Part shown: piece by piece, positions 9,047-18,003 of the stretch
How the letters are laid out: every line of letters starts with the position of its first letter
Numbering within the stretch: the stretch's first letter is position 1
The notes under the pieces: generated by a model
The model's input: only the letters and a program-made list of their open reading frames with translations
Databases searched by the model: none
What the model was told of the DNA's origin: nothing
Position numbers and translations under genes: made by a program
Assembly (NCBI GenBank): GCA_002841395.1
Contig: PGZM01000008.1
Span: 223,680-287,679 of the forward strand
From: Firmicutes bacterium HGW-Firmicutes-9
GTDB taxonomy: Bacteria; Bacillota; Clostridia; Christensenellales; CAG-138
Direction: 5' to 3'
Length of the DNA: 64,000 nt

Positions 9047-9738
9047 GTTGCTCCTCCGCCGAAGCGGTATCCTACGCCGTGCACGGTGAGAAGATAGCGC
9101 GGCTGTTTGGCGTCCGGCTCGATTTTCTGCCGGAGGTTCTTCATATGCGTGTCGATCACGCGGTCATATCCTTCAAAATCGTCTTTCAATGCGAGATGGA
9201 TCAGTTCGTCCCGCGTAAAGGTTCGCTTGGGGTTGGTCGCGAGCGCGACGAGGATGCTGTATTCGCTCGGTGTGAGGGTCACGAGCGTGCCGTCCCGCAT
9301 GACCGTACGTGCGGTGGTGTCGATTGTAAGAAAGCCGCCGTCGAACCGGAGCGGCTCTGTTTGCGCGGTACCAGCGCGGCGAAGCACCGCGTGCACGCGC
9401 GCGACGACCTGCCGCGGGCTAAAGGGCTTGGTCACGTAATCGTCCGCGCCGATGGCGAGCCCACCCAGGATCGAGTTCTCCTCGGTCTTTGCCGTGAGCA
9501 TGATCACAGGCGTGTTGCCGCGCGCGCGGATTTCACGGCAGACTTCCTCGCCGGAACGCTTGGGCAGCATCAGATCGAGCAACACAAGCACGGGAGACAG
9601 CGTCGCGTACAGACGCAGCGCCTCTTCGCCATCCTTTGCGGTGGCGACGGAGAAGCCTTCTCGCTCCAGATAGGATTTCAGCACCTCGGCGATCTTTTCT
9701 TCGTCTTCTACGACGAGTATCGTTTCTTTCGCGGCCAT
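9043..9738 (-). CDS. OmpR/PhoB-family response regulator of the copper operon
   Basis: A 231-residue regulator. The receiver domain has VVEDEEK, phospho-acceptor Asp in LVLLDLMLPKRSG and Lys in VTKPFSP. The C-terminal winged-helix DNA-binding domain carries LTPSEYSILVALATNP and the closing YLLTVHGVGYRF. An AGGAG site precedes the ATG. It overlaps the downstream kinase by 4 nt and lies about 70 nt after the lipoprotein gene. Its likely target is the operon promoter in 14458-14676. Confidence 0.93.
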   Translation of the reverse strand: MAAKETILVVEDEEKIAEVLKSYLEREGFSVATAKDGEEALRLYATLSPVLVLLDLMLPKRSGEEVCREIRARGNTPVIMLTAKTEENSILGGLAIGADDYVTKPFSPRQVVARVHAVLRRAGTAQTEPLRFDGGFLTIDTTARTVMRDGTLVTLTPSEYSILVALATNPKRTFTRDELIHLALKDDFEGYDRVIDTHMKNLRQKIEPDAKQPRYLLTVHGVGYRFGGGAT

Positions 9739-9809
9739 AATGCTCCTGATAAAACGTGATTTGGGCGATGCCTTTTTTCAAGCATACGCCCAAACCACGC
9801 GTTTGACAA

Positions 9810-10463
9810 TTATGATTCGAGAGAATACGGCTTGAGCAGAACGTCAAAGTCCTGACCCGCGTCATCCTTCATGGTCATAAAGACCCAGCCTTCGATATTT
9901 TGCACATCGACGCCGAGATCCGCAAGCGGCTGTGCTGCGATGACAAATACGATGTCCTTGTCGTTGGCAACCTCGTCCTTCGCCCACTCGAACTTGCCGG
10001 CAGGCAGCGCGATACCGTAGTGATCGAGGTCTGCATGATACGTGAGCGCGGAGCGATCCGCTTTTGCGCTTTCAAACAGGGCCGCGGTGACGGTGCCCTG
10101 TTTACCCGAACCTGCACCGAAATCGGCGACAAGGAAGAGGGAGGTGCCATCGGTGCGGTATCCCGTGCCGAGCGCTGCGGGGTCAAGCCCAGCGTCCACA
10201 AACGGCTTTAACGGGGTTTGAATTGCTACGTCTTCGGCGCTGAGGCTAAAGTCACTGCTTACGTTCAGTGTCGTTTCGCCATCCACGGAGAGGTAGAAGT
10301 AGCCGTCGTTTAGCGTGTTATCCGTCACAAGATTCGGGAACTTCTCCGCGATTTTATCCAGTGACGAGGGGCTTTGGTTGAGAATGACGTCGGTTGCCGC
10401 GCAGCCAACAAGCAATGCCGCGACAAGCGCGAGTGCAACGACGATAGAAACGATTTTTTTCAT
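9810..10463 (-). CDS. Uncharacterised lipoprotein in the copper operon
   Basis: A 217-residue protein with a lipoprotein signal peptide (MKKIVSIVVALALVAALLVGC, lipobox Cys at 21). The mature part is mixed alpha/beta without Cys, Met-rich or His-rich motifs, so nothing in it resembles a known copper chaperone. I do not recognise a family. It lies 16 nt downstream of copA and upstream of the two-component genes, so it is co-transcribed with both. A role as extracytoplasmic accessory or signal protein for the kinase is possible but unproven. The 70-nt gap after it contains an imperfect hairpin that could lower downstream expression. Confidence 0.8.
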   Translation of the reverse strand: MKKIVSIVVALALVAALLVGCAATDVILNQSPSSLDKIAEKFPNLVTDNTLNDGYFYLSVDGETTLNVSSDFSLSAEDVAIQTPLKPFVDAGLDPAALGTGYRTDGTSLFLVADFGAGSGKQGTVTAALFESAKADRSALTYHADLDHYGIALPAGKFEWAKDEVANDKDIVFVIAAQPLADLGVDVQNIEGWVFMTMKDDAGQDFDVLLKPYSLES

Positions 10464-10479
10464 GGCAATCGAGCCTTTC

Positions 10480-12951
10480 TTATTTTTTGTCCTTTAAACG
10501 GAACCGCTTCAGCCGCAGCGCGTTGGTCACGACCGAGACGGAGCTCAGCGCCATCGCAGCGCCCGCGAACATGGGGGTCAGCAGCGGGCCGCCGAAGGCG
10601 AAGAATACACCTGCCGCAAACGGAATGCCGACAACGTTGTAGGCAAATGCCCAGAACAGATTCTGCCGGATATTGCGGATGGTGGCACGAGAGAGCGCGA
10701 CCGCTGCGCTGACGGCGGAGAGGTCTCCGCGCATGAGCACAACGTCCGCGGACTCGACCGCGACATCCGTGCCGGTGCCGATCGCCATGCCGACATCGGC
10801 CTGCACGAGTGCGGGTGCGTCGTTGATGCCGTCGCCGACCATGGCGACGCGCTTGCCCTGCGACTGGAGCTTCTGCACCTCGCTTGCCTTGCCGTCCGGC
10901 AAAACATCCGAGAGCACATGGTCGATGCCGACAGTCTCTGCGACAGATTTCGCGGTCGCGGCGTTGTCACCGGTGAGCATGTAGACATCAAGCCCAAGCG
11001 ATTTGAGCTGCTCTACTGCCGCTCGGCTGGTGGGTTTGACCGCGTCCGCAGCCGCCATCAGGGAATAGAGCGCGTTGTCGATGGCGATGTACATCAGGGT
11101 CTTGCCCGCGCTGGAGAGCTTGAGCGCATCAGCGGTCGAACCGGAAATGTCCACGTTGTTCTCGGTGAGCAGCTTTGCGCTGCCTGCGAGTACGCGGCGT
11201 CCGCCCACAACGGCCTCGATGCCGCGTCCCGGAATCGCGCGGAATTGTTCCGGCTCCAGCAACGAGAGGTTTCGTGCCTGTGCCGCGTTGACGATCGCGC
11301 GTGCAATCGGGTGCTCCGATCCGCGCTCGGCAGAGGCGGTCAGCGTCAGCACGCTTGCTTCTTCCTCGGTCGTGTAGCGGACGATGTCCGTCAGTTCCGG
11401 CTTGCCCTGCGTGATGGTGCCCGTCTTATCGAGCACGACCGCATTGATGCTGTGCGTGGTCTCCAGCGCCTCGCCGCCCTTGATCAGAACGCCGAGTTCC
11501 GCGCCTTTGCCGGTGCCGACCATGATGGCGGTCGGGGTCGCAAGACCCAGCGCACACGGGCAGGCGATGACCAGCACGGTGACGAAGATGTTGAGCACGA
11601 AGTTAAAGTCTTTTCCAACCAGCGCCCAGATGACCGCGGAGAGCACCGCAATGCCCAGCACCGCCGGCACAAAATAGCCGGAGATGATGTCCGCGAGCTT
11701 CGCAATCGGGGCCTTTCTGCCTTGCGCTTCTTCAACCAGATGAATGATCTTGGAGAGCGCGGTGTCTTCACCCACGCGGGTGACGGTGAAATGCAGCATG
11801 CCTTCGCCGTTGATGCTGCCGCCGGTGACAGGGGACCCGGGCTGCTTTTCCACGGGCAGCGATTCGCCCGTGAGCATGCTCTCGTCTACGCTGGAAGCGC
11901 CGTCGAGTACGGTTCCATCGACGGGGATTGCAGCGCCGGGACGCACGAGCACAACGTCGCCCACCACGACTTCGTCCAATGCGACCGTCATCTCAACGCC
12001 GTCTTTGACGATGACCGCGGTCTGCGGGCGAAGGTTCATGAGTTTCTTGATCGCTTCGGAGGTCTTGCTCTTGCTGACGGCTTCGAGGTATTTACCGAGC
12101 ATCACGAGTGTGATGACCACCGCAGCGGACTCAAAATAGAGATGCTGCGCGAAACCAAAGTCGCCAAGATAGATCAGCACGGTTGCGTATATGCCATAGA
12201 GAAACGCGCTTCCGGTGCCGATTGCGACCAGCGTATCCATGTTCGGCGAGCCCTTGATGAGCGTTTTGAAGCCGACGCGGAAAAAGCGTCCGCCCGCGAT
12301 CATCACGGGGATGGTCAAAATTAGCTGCACAAGCGCGAAGACCAGCGGGAACATATGCGGGTTCATGAACATGGGCAGCGGTACGCCGAGTTTCGGAAAC
12401 ATGTGCGCCATGGCGATATAGAGAATCGGGGCTGCGAACACGATCGCGATGATCAGGCGCAGGCGCATCAGACGCAGCGCTTTCTCGCGCTTCTCCTGCT
12501 CCACATCGCGGGTGTCCTCGGTCGCCAGATCCAGCGGGGTGTAGCCCGCTTTCGTGATGGCTTCGCGCACCTGGGTGAGCTTCACCTTGGTGGGGTCGTA
12601 GGAAAACGCGGCGCGGTTGGTCGCGAGGTTGACGGAGGCATCGCTCACGCCATCGAGCTTTTTCAGCGCACGTTCGACCGCAGAAGAGCAGCTTGCGCAG
12701 GTCATGCCGTCTACGCCGAGTTCGGCGCGCTTGCTTGCCTGCGGTTCGACGAGCCCGTAGCCCGCGTGCTCCACCGTAGCCTGCAGCTTGTCAAAGTCCA
12801 CCTTGCTCTCGTCATAGGATACGCGCAGCGTCTCGGTTGCGAGGTTTACCTCCGCGCTGTCTACGCCTTCCTGCTTGGATACCGCGCGCTGCACGGCTGC
12901 CGAGCAGGCGGAGCACGTCATACCGGTGACTTTATAAGATTGTTCTTTCAT
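10480..12951 (-). CDS. copA: Copper-exporting P1B-type ATPase with two HMA domains
   Basis: An 823-residue membrane ATPase that pumps Cu(I) out of the cytoplasm. Two N-terminal heavy-metal-associated domains carry GMTCSAC (C13, C16) and GMTCASC (C85, C88). Then come the transmembrane helices, the CPC metal-site motif in [13 protein letters not shown] (about residue 463), the phosphorylation motif DKTGT (about 505), the SEHPIARAI motif typical of P1B pumps, and the hinge motif [12 protein letters not shown]. An AAGGAGG site precedes the ATG. It is the second gene of the operon, 12 nt downstream of the HMA-TauE-cupredoxin gene. Length and motif order match CopA fully. Confidence 0.96.
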   Translation of the reverse strand: MKEQSYKVTGMTCSACSAAVQRAVSKQEGVDSAEVNLATETLRVSYDESKVDFDKLQATVEHAGYGLVEPQASKRAELGVDGMTCASCSSAVERALKKLDGVSDASVNLATNRAAFSYDPTKVKLTQVREAITKAGYTPLDLATEDTRDVEQEKREKALRLMRLRLIIAIVFAAPILYIAMAHMFPKLGVPLPMFMNPHMFPLVFALVQLILTIPVMIAGGRFFRVGFKTLIKGSPNMDTLVAIGTGSAFLYGIYATVLIYLGDFGFAQHLYFESAAVVITLVMLGKYLEAVSKSKTSEAIKKLMNLRPQTAVIVKDGVEMTVALDEVVVGDVVLVRPGAAIPVDGTVLDGASSVDESMLTGESLPVEKQPGSPVTGGSINGEGMLHFTVTRVGEDTALSKIIHLVEEAQGRKAPIAKLADIISGYFVPAVLGIAVLSAVIWALVGKDFNFVLNIFVTVLVIACPCALGLATPTAIMVGTGKGAELGVLIKGGEALETTHSINAVVLDKTGTITQGKPELTDIVRYTTEEEASVLTLTASAERGSEHPIARAIVNAAQARNLSLLEPEQFRAIPGRGIEAVVGGRRVLAGSAKLLTENNVDISGSTADALKLSSAGKTLMYIAIDNALYSLMAAADAVKPTSRAAVEQLKSLGLDVYMLTGDNAATAKSVAETVGIDHVLSDVLPDGKASEVQKLQSQGKRVAMVGDGINDAPALVQADVGMAIGTGTDVAVESADVVLMRGDLSAVSAAVALSRATIRNIRQNLFWAFAYNVVGIPFAAGVFFAFGGPLLTPMFAGAAMALSSVSVVTNALRLKRFRLKDKK

Positions 12952-12963
12952 GTTTGTTCCTCC

Positions 12964-14457
12964 TTAGCCGCAGCAGGAGCCTGATATCGTAGTTGAATCA
13001 AGGTCCGGTACGGCGGAATCGATCGCGGGGGTTGGGGTGGCGGCGGGAACAACCGCAGCCTCCGGTGAATCAAACAAATTGTCCACCACGAGGATGCGAC
13101 CATCCAGCATGCCCATCCAACAAGTGTAAGGAATCAGACCAGACTCCTCTGGGGTAAATTTTATCACATTATCGCCAGGTGTCAGTGCTTTTCTCACATC
13201 AAAGGCGGGGAACAGCACGGTCTGATTACAGCCGGTGATCGAGCTTTCGTCTGCGGTGATGGTCAATTCCACCGGGATGCCCTTTTGAACGATGATGAAC
13301 GGGTAGACGGCGGGATTCAAATCCGCCTGAATCTTCTGCACGCTGCCATCCAGCGTCGCGGGCACATAGCCCCTATCCAACGCCTGTTGCAGTAGAGAAT
13401 CACCGCTCGATTCCTTGCTCTCCGTGGCTGCGGCTGCAGCGACCGGAGCTGCATCCAGCGTAGTAGAAGAACGAACGCCAAGGAGCGAGAGGGCGTTGGT
13501 CGCCATCACGACGGCGAAGAACACCACAAGCACCGCGCTGACCCGCTGCACGACAAAGGCGAACTTGCCCTTGAGCAGGGAGAAGAGCGCGCCCGCGCCG
13601 AGCATCAGCGGAACCGTGCCGAGCGAGAAGAGGAACATCGAAAGCGCGCCGGTGACCACGGAACCCGTTGCGAGGGCGTAGAGCTGCATTGCCTGCAGCG
13701 GCCCGCAGGGCATGAACCCATTGAGTAAGCCCACGACGAGCGGCCCTTTGCCCGCGCCTTTTTTACCGATGCGGGAGGAAAGAAACTTCGGCACCCGCGG
13801 TGTGAGCCACCACGGCAGCCAGCCCAGCATGCTCAATCCCATCAGGAGCATACCGATTGCGGCAAGCGCGAGTAGAATCGCCTTGAACGTTTCACTCAAA
13901 AACAAGACTGAGCCGATGCCGCCGACGATGCCGCCGATGACGGTATAGGAGATCACGCGGCCGAGGTTATACAACAGCGGGTTGCGAAGGCTTTTTTTCA
14001 CGGCGCCTTTTGCACCGACGCTTTGCGAGAGGTTGATACCGCCGCACATTGCGATGCAATGCACGCTGGTAAACAGGCCTGTCACAAACAGCGCGGAAAG
14101 TGAAATTGCGCTGTCGATCTTCGGGATATAGCCGAAGAAATCAAAGCCGATCGTGACGCGCAGCAGGAAATAGAGCGCGAGGATGATGACGACCACCGGA
14201 ACCACCTTGGAGATGGGCTGCGGCGCCTTGGCTGCATCCTGAACCTTGTATCCTTCTGCGTTGACGGCCTTTGTCACGGCGGAGACAAGCGTTTCTTCAT
14301 CCGTCTTGTCCGCGTCATAGGTGACCTCCAAACGGCTGCGCGAAAACGACGCGATCGCGCTGGTCACGCCGGAAACGCGACGTGCGGCCTTGGATACACG
14401 CATCTCGCAATGCCCGCAGGTCATGCCCGAAACACGAAAAACTCGCTTTTTGTCCAT
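12964..14457 (-). CDS. HMA / TauE-SafE-like membrane domain / cupredoxin fusion protein
   Basis: A 497-residue protein with three parts. Residues 1-72 are an HMA domain with GMTCGHC (C14, C17). About 105-345 is a multi-helix membrane domain of the TauE/SafE-UreH type, with SVHCIAMCGG near its start. After a linker, about 385-480 is a cupredoxin-like domain with Cys and Met candidate ligands (TGCN, YTCWMGM). The C-terminus is SGSCCG. The open frame extends to 14511, but AAAGGA fits the ATG at 14457, where the HMA domain starts directly. It is the first gene of the operon before copA. It probably handles or moves copper or a thiol carrier across the membrane; the direction is not known. Confidence 0.88.
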   Translation of the reverse strand: MDKKRVFRVSGMTCGHCEMRVSKAARRVSGVTSAIASFSRSRLEVTYDADKTDEETLVSAVTKAVNAEGYKVQDAAKAPQPISKVVPVVVIILALYFLLRVTIGFDFFGYIPKIDSAISLSALFVTGLFTSVHCIAMCGGINLSQSVGAKGAVKKSLRNPLLYNLGRVISYTVIGGIVGGIGSVLFLSETFKAILLALAAIGMLLMGLSMLGWLPWWLTPRVPKFLSSRIGKKGAGKGPLVVGLLNGFMPCGPLQAMQLYALATGSVVTGALSMFLFSLGTVPLMLGAGALFSLLKGKFAFVVQRVSAVLVVFFAVVMATNALSLLGVRSSTTLDAAPVAAAAATESKESSGDSLLQQALDRGYVPATLDGSVQKIQADLNPAVYPFIIVQKGIPVELTITADESSITGCNQTVLFPAFDVRKALTPGDNVIKFTPEESGLIPYTCWMGMLDGRILVVDNLFDSPEAAVVPAATPTPAIDSAVPDLDSTTISGSCCG

Positions 14458-14676
14458 TTTGGATTTCCTTTCATCTGCTGAAAATGCTACACTTGAATCA
14501 AATATTGCCATAACGCTGGCTATTTGAATGGATTCATCTTAATGAAGTTGTGTGAAGATTTTATGTAGATTTTCAGGATGCGGGAATCTTTGGTTTTTTC
14601 GATTTGTGCCTGATTTGGTGCGCAAATCTTGATCTCTCCATTATTAAATTATAAACATGTGAATGGGAACAAAGGC
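14458..14676. promoter_or_regulatory. Divergent promoter region of the copper operon and the His-tailed transporter
   Basis: A 219-base region between divergent genes. It contains an inverted repeat TTCAT-CTTA-ATGAA at 14533-14546. On the minus strand it carries CATAAAATCTTCA (14553-14565), a 13-nt word that also occurs upstream of the gene at 16977. For the rightward gene, TTGATC (14629-14634) and TATAAA (14650-14655) form a weak promoter with 15-nt spacing. The regulator encoded in the operon, or a CsoR/CopY-type protein elsewhere, may bind here. Confidence 0.5.
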
Positions 14677-15729
14677 ATGAATAAAACGGGAACCATTGCA
14701 ACAGGATATGCGTTTCTCGCAGCGGCGCTCTATGCGCTGAATGCGCCGCTTTCCAAAGCGTTGCTGCAAGTTGTTTCGCCTGCCATGATGGCGGCGCTGT
14801 TGTATCTTGGCGCGGGCGTCGGCATAGGCCTTCTCTATCTGGTGCGATTCCGCAAGACGGAACACAAATCCCGCCTCACAAAGCAGGAGATGCCGTTTGT
14901 GCTCGGCATGATACTGTTAGACATCGCGGCGCCGATTTTATTGATGCTGGGGCTACAGCGTGCATCCGCGGAAAGCGCAGCGCTGCTGGGCAATTTTGAG
15001 ATCGTCGCGACGTCAATCATCGCACTTGCGTTGTTTTCCGAGAAAATTTCGAAGAAACTCTGGATCGCGATCGCCTTGATCACGGTCTCCAGCGTGATTC
15101 TCTCGATTAAGCCGGGGCAGACCATCTCGTTTTCAGTCGGTTCGCTGCTGATCCTCGCGGCCTGCGCCTGCTGGGGGCTGGAGAACAACTGCACGCGAAA
15201 GCTTTCCTCCAAAAACACGGCGCAGATCGTCATCCTAAAGGGCGTTTTCTCAGGACTTGGGTCGCTCATCGTCGCGTTTTTGATCGGGGAATCATTTCCC
15301 GCGCTGCGCTACATCGGGGCTGCGATGCTGCTCGGGTTTGCGGCATACGGCCTGAGTATCTTCTTCTATATTCGTGCGCAGCGCGATCTGGGCGCGGCAA
15401 AAACCAGCGCATACTACGCGGTTGCGCCGTTTCTTGGTGTCATATTCTCGTGGCTATTATTTCGGGATCGGTTGGAGTTGCAGTTTATCGTGGCGCTTGC
15501 CATCATGATTCTTGGCACGTATTTTTCAATTACGGATACGATCGTTTTGCAGCACACGCATTCGCACGTGCATCTGCACACGCATGAGCACCGGCACGAT
15601 GGCTTGACGCACACGCATGCGCACACGCACGAGCACACGCACCTGCACGCGCACGAAGGCGCGAAGGAAGAGGAACACCTGCATTCGCATATCGCGCAGG
15701 AATCGCACGATCATACGCACGAAGCATAG
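14677..15729 (+). CDS. DMT/EamA-family transporter with a His-rich C-terminal tail
   Basis: A 350-residue membrane protein with about ten TM helices in two EamA repeats. After the last helix (ending near LGTYFSITDTIVL) there is a roughly 60-residue hydrophilic tail made largely of HTH, HEH and HAH units, with about two dozen His and many acidic residues. Such tails bind Zn, Ni, Cu or Co in metal transporters and metallochaperones. The frame extends to 14629, but GGGA at 14665-14668 with 8-nt spacing supports the ATG at 14677. It diverges from the copper operon. EamA proteins usually export metabolites, so whether metal is substrate or only a signal is open. Confidence 0.88.
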   Translation: MNKTGTIATGYAFLAAALYALNAPLSKALLQVVSPAMMAALLYLGAGVGIGLLYLVRFRKTEHKSRLTKQEMPFVLGMILLDIAAPILLMLGLQRASAESAALLGNFEIVATSIIALALFSEKISKKLWIAIALITVSSVILSIKPGQTISFSVGSLLILAACACWGLENNCTRKLSSKNTAQIVILKGVFSGLGSLIVAFLIGESFPALRYIGAAMLLGFAAYGLSIFFYIRAQRDLGAAKTSAYYAVAPFLGVIFSWLLFRDRLELQFIVALAIMILGTYFSITDTIVLQHTHSHVHLHTHEHRHDGLTHTHAHTHEHTHLHAHEGAKEEEHLHSHIAQESHDHTHEA

Positions 15730-15744
15730 ATTGCAAAGAAGAGG

Positions 15745-16710
15745 TTATCTGCCGGAGTCGCTGATGTCCAGCAGCTCCTCGGGATACGCCGACCAGATTG
15801 CCTGATTTAAAAGATAGTCGTGATTGTGCTGAATGGCATAGCTGCGCAGCACGTTGAGAATCGCGCTGATGTGAACCTTGTCCTCGCGGTATTTCTGGAA
15901 GCGGTCGAGCAAAAATGACTTTTCCTTATCACTCAGCGCGTCCGAAAAATAGCCGAAGATATGCTGAAACGTGTTGATATAGTTGTTTCTCGTCGGCGGA
16001 CGTAAAAACGCCAGACCAAGATGCTGCTCGTATAGATCCAACACCTCGGAAACAGGCTTTTTTTCCGGGTTGGCGACGATTTTGCCGAGCAGGCGCAGCT
16101 GTGTCTGATGATATGCCATCAGCAGAAACTTGTGCTCGGAATGAAACCGCACGAGCTCCTTCATGGAGGCGGACTGCTTCACCTGCTGAAAGCGAAACAC
16201 GGTGTAGAGCTTGGTCAAAAAGTGCTCTCGAATGGCATAGTTCGTCAGCCGTCCTTCTTCCTCGATTGGCAGATTGGGATAGCGCGCGATTGCGTGCGCG
16301 GCAAACAGACCGACGCCTTTTTGCGAGCTGGAAGATTTTTCCACGCCGGAGTAGACCTTGACGTCCTTGATGCCGCAGGAAGGGGAGCGGCCTTTCAGGA
16401 TCAGGCCGTGCAGCTCGCCGACGGAATCGAAAAACGACTCGGAATAGCGATTCATCTGCTGCGTATACGTCTTGTCCTCGGCGGGTTGATAGAGCTCGAT
16501 CGCGCCGCCGCGGCTGACGAGCCGCACGGGATTGCGCGGAACGCCGAGGCCGATCTCCACCTCCGGACAAGCGGTGATATAGTTCACATGCGGCTTCAGC
16601 GCCTCCACAAACGCGCTGGAAAGCACGTCTCCGTTATAACGGCACTTGCAAAACCCCAAACATTTGCTCACCAGTATGGTGGGCTTTTTTGCGTCAATCG
16701 ATTCCGGCAT
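15745..16710 (-). CDS. DUF523-DUF1722 protein (TudS-like Fe-S domain plus YbgA-like domain)
   Basis: A 321-residue cytoplasmic protein. The N-terminal half is DUF523, with conserved cysteines in SKCLGFCKCRYNG, TACPEVEIGLGVPR and GRSPSCGIKD. Stand-alone DUF523 proteins such as TudS bind a [4Fe-4S] cluster and remove sulfur from thiouracil. The C-terminal half (about 190-310) is DUF1722, known from YbgA, with function unknown. The start has a GAGGAG site. It is transcribed towards the His-tailed transporter gene with only 15 nt between their ends. A sulfur-removal or salvage role is a reasonable guess from the N-terminal domain. Confidence 0.88.
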   Translation of the reverse strand: MPESIDAKKPTILVSKCLGFCKCRYNGDVLSSAFVEALKPHVNYITACPEVEIGLGVPRNPVRLVSRGGAIELYQPAEDKTYTQQMNRYSESFFDSVGELHGLILKGRSPSCGIKDVKVYSGVEKSSSSQKGVGLFAAHAIARYPNLPIEEEGRLTNYAIREHFLTKLYTVFRFQQVKQSASMKELVRFHSEHKFLLMAYHQTQLRLLGKIVANPEKKPVSEVLDLYEQHLGLAFLRPPTRNNYINTFQHIFGYFSDALSDKEKSFLLDRFQKYREDKVHISAILNVLRSYAIQHNHDYLLNQAIWSAYPEELLDISDSGR

Positions 16711-16873
16711 ACCGTTCTCCTCTTCTTCGTCGAAAGTACAGTTGCTTGCCTCTGAGGATTATCACGCTGGGAACCTGTTATCTTCATTATGCTATTTGTA
16801 TCGTAAGAAGAAAAGGGTTATGTGTTTATAGCTGCGAATTTGTCGAATTTCCTCAACCCTGAACATGGTTTTG

Positions 16874-16911
16874 TTCATAAAATCTTCAAAAACGGTTTCA
16901 CATGGACTTCA
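16874..16911 (+). promoter_or_regulatory. Phased TTCA direct repeats, candidate response-regulator binding site
   Basis: TTCA occurs at 16874, 16885, 16897 and 16908, spaced 11, 12 and 11 nt, so the copies lie on one face of the helix. OmpR/PhoB-family regulators commonly bind direct repeats with about 11-nt period. The stretch includes CATAAAATCTTCA (16876-16888), which is also found in the copper-operon promoter region. The repeats end about 65 nt before the start of the exported-protein gene pair. Confidence 0.45.
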
Positions 16912-16976
16912 CAGACGTGATTTATCTTTATTGCGCAAGGAAAACTTGCAGAAACATGATGAGGAACAGAGATGCA

Positions 16977-17360
16977 ATGAGAAGACACGGCAGAATCGGA
17001 ACAGTCTTATTGGCGTTGTTGATCGCGATGGTGCTGCTCGCAGGCTGCGGCAGAAGAGGTCTCGTTGAGCGGTTTGAAATGGCGCAGGCGGAGACAGTCA
17101 CCATCGATCTACAGCCGACTACGGCGCAAAACACGATGCCCCCGCCGGACAGCGCAACACAAGCGGAACAAAACGCAACCGCGCCCGCGCCGACGGCAAC
17201 GCCGGAACCCGGGCAGGCAGATGCAGCAAACGCAAGCGACACGGATTTGACATGGCTGATGGACGAACTGGACACCGCGCTGGACGATCTGGAAGACACC
17301 ATCGCAACAGCGGATCAGGACACGATGAGCGATTCCGCCCTCAACGCACTCGCAAACTGA
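16977..17360 (+). CDS. Small Pro/Thr/Ala-rich lipoprotein
   Basis: A 127-residue exported protein. The signal peptide ends in lipobox LLAGC at about residue 24. A low-complexity Ala/Thr/Pro/Gln linker follows (about 45-90), then a short acidic helix (TWLMDELDTALDDLEDTIA). The frame allows earlier ATGs at 16956 and 16959. I chose 16977 because it yields a normal-length signal peptide and has GAGGA at 16961-16965, though the spacing is long. I recognise no family. It lies 14 nt upstream of a second secreted protein and before a two-component system. Confidence 0.7.
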   Translation: MRRHGRIGTVLLALLIAMVLLAGCGRRGLVERFEMAQAETVTIDLQPTTAQNTMPPPDSATQAEQNATAPAPTATPEPGQADAANASDTDLTWLMDELDTALDDLEDTIATADQDTMSDSALNALAN

Positions 17361-17374
17361 AAGGAAGGTATTAT

Positions 17375-17917
17375 ATGAAAAAAGCACTTATGTTGGTTGG
17401 AGCGATGCTCCTGCTATTGACCCCGACCGTCGCATTCGCGGAGACGGACACCGCAACCCCGACGCCCGCGCCGGCAACGTCTACCCCCGCGCCGCAGGTT
17501 CGTCCGCGCGCCACGCTGACGCCGGAGGAAAAAGCGCTGCGCGATGAAGTCGCCGCCGTGAGGGAAGCGCAAAAGGCCCTGCAGGAGCAGGCAAACGCGC
17601 TGACAAAAGAGAACATGGAGCTTGGCAAGCAGGTCAAAGCGGGCTTGCAAGCAGTCAAGGCGGGCACAAAGACGCCCACCTCGCCGGAGCGCATTGAGGA
17701 ACTGCTCCAGACGCTGAAGCAGCTGCGCGCGTCGATCAAGGCAACGCAGGGACAGGTTCGTCAGCTGATGCTCTCCGCGCGCGCCAGCCTTGCCGCGAAG
17801 GATTTCACCGCCGCAAAGACCGCGGTCGAGCAGTCGACAACCGTGCTGGAGTCGAGAATCGCGCTCAAGCAGCAGGTCAACACCGCGCTCAAGGAACTCG
17901 TCACCCTCCTCGGATGA
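17375..17917 (+). CDS. Secreted coiled-coil protein
   Basis: A 180-residue protein with a cleavable signal peptide (cut probable after TVAFA, about residue 21). A Thr/Pro/Ala linker leads to a long helical, coiled-coil-prone domain (LTPEEKALRDEVAAVREAQ onward, to the end) rich in Ala, Gln, Lys and Glu and lacking Cys. AAGGAAGG at 17361-17368 gives a strong start. No enzymatic motif is visible. Its position directly before a response regulator and kinase, and its small helical form, recall Spy/CpxP-like stress proteins, but I see no sequence match, so this is only a structural analogy. Confidence 0.75.
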   Translation: MKKALMLVGAMLLLLTPTVAFAETDTATPTPAPATSTPAPQVRPRATLTPEEKALRDEVAAVREAQKALQEQANALTKENMELGKQVKAGLQAVKAGTKTPTSPERIEELLQTLKQLRASIKATQGQVRQLMLSARASLAAKDFTAAKTAVEQSTTVLESRIALKQQVNTALKELVTLLG

Positions 17918-17947
17918 TGGCGCTAACCGCTTTCATCCAGACAAAAG

Positions 17948-17983
17948 AGAAAGAGCTTGCGCATACTTGCGCGGGTTCTTTCT
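17948..17983 (+). terminator. Hairpin after the exported-protein pair, possible terminator
   Basis: AGAAAGAG (17948-17955) pairs with TTCTTTCT (17976-17983), and an inner stem GCGCA/TGCGC (17959-17963, 17968-17972) stacks inside it. The 3' arm is T-rich but no separate T-tract follows, so termination efficiency is uncertain. Confidence 0.45.
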
Positions 17984-18003
17984 GATGGATGTGTGAAGCG
18001 ATG

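Noticed and set aside
10918..12324. 468-codon plus-strand open frame inside copA
   Set aside because: CopA on the opposite strand carries every P1B ATPase motif; the antisense frame is His/Arg/Asp-rich nonsense.
15546..15726. Repeated CACACGCAT-like units, suggestive of a tandem repeat or CRISPR-like array
   Set aside because: The units are codons for the His-rich tail of the transporter and have no regular repeat-spacer structure.
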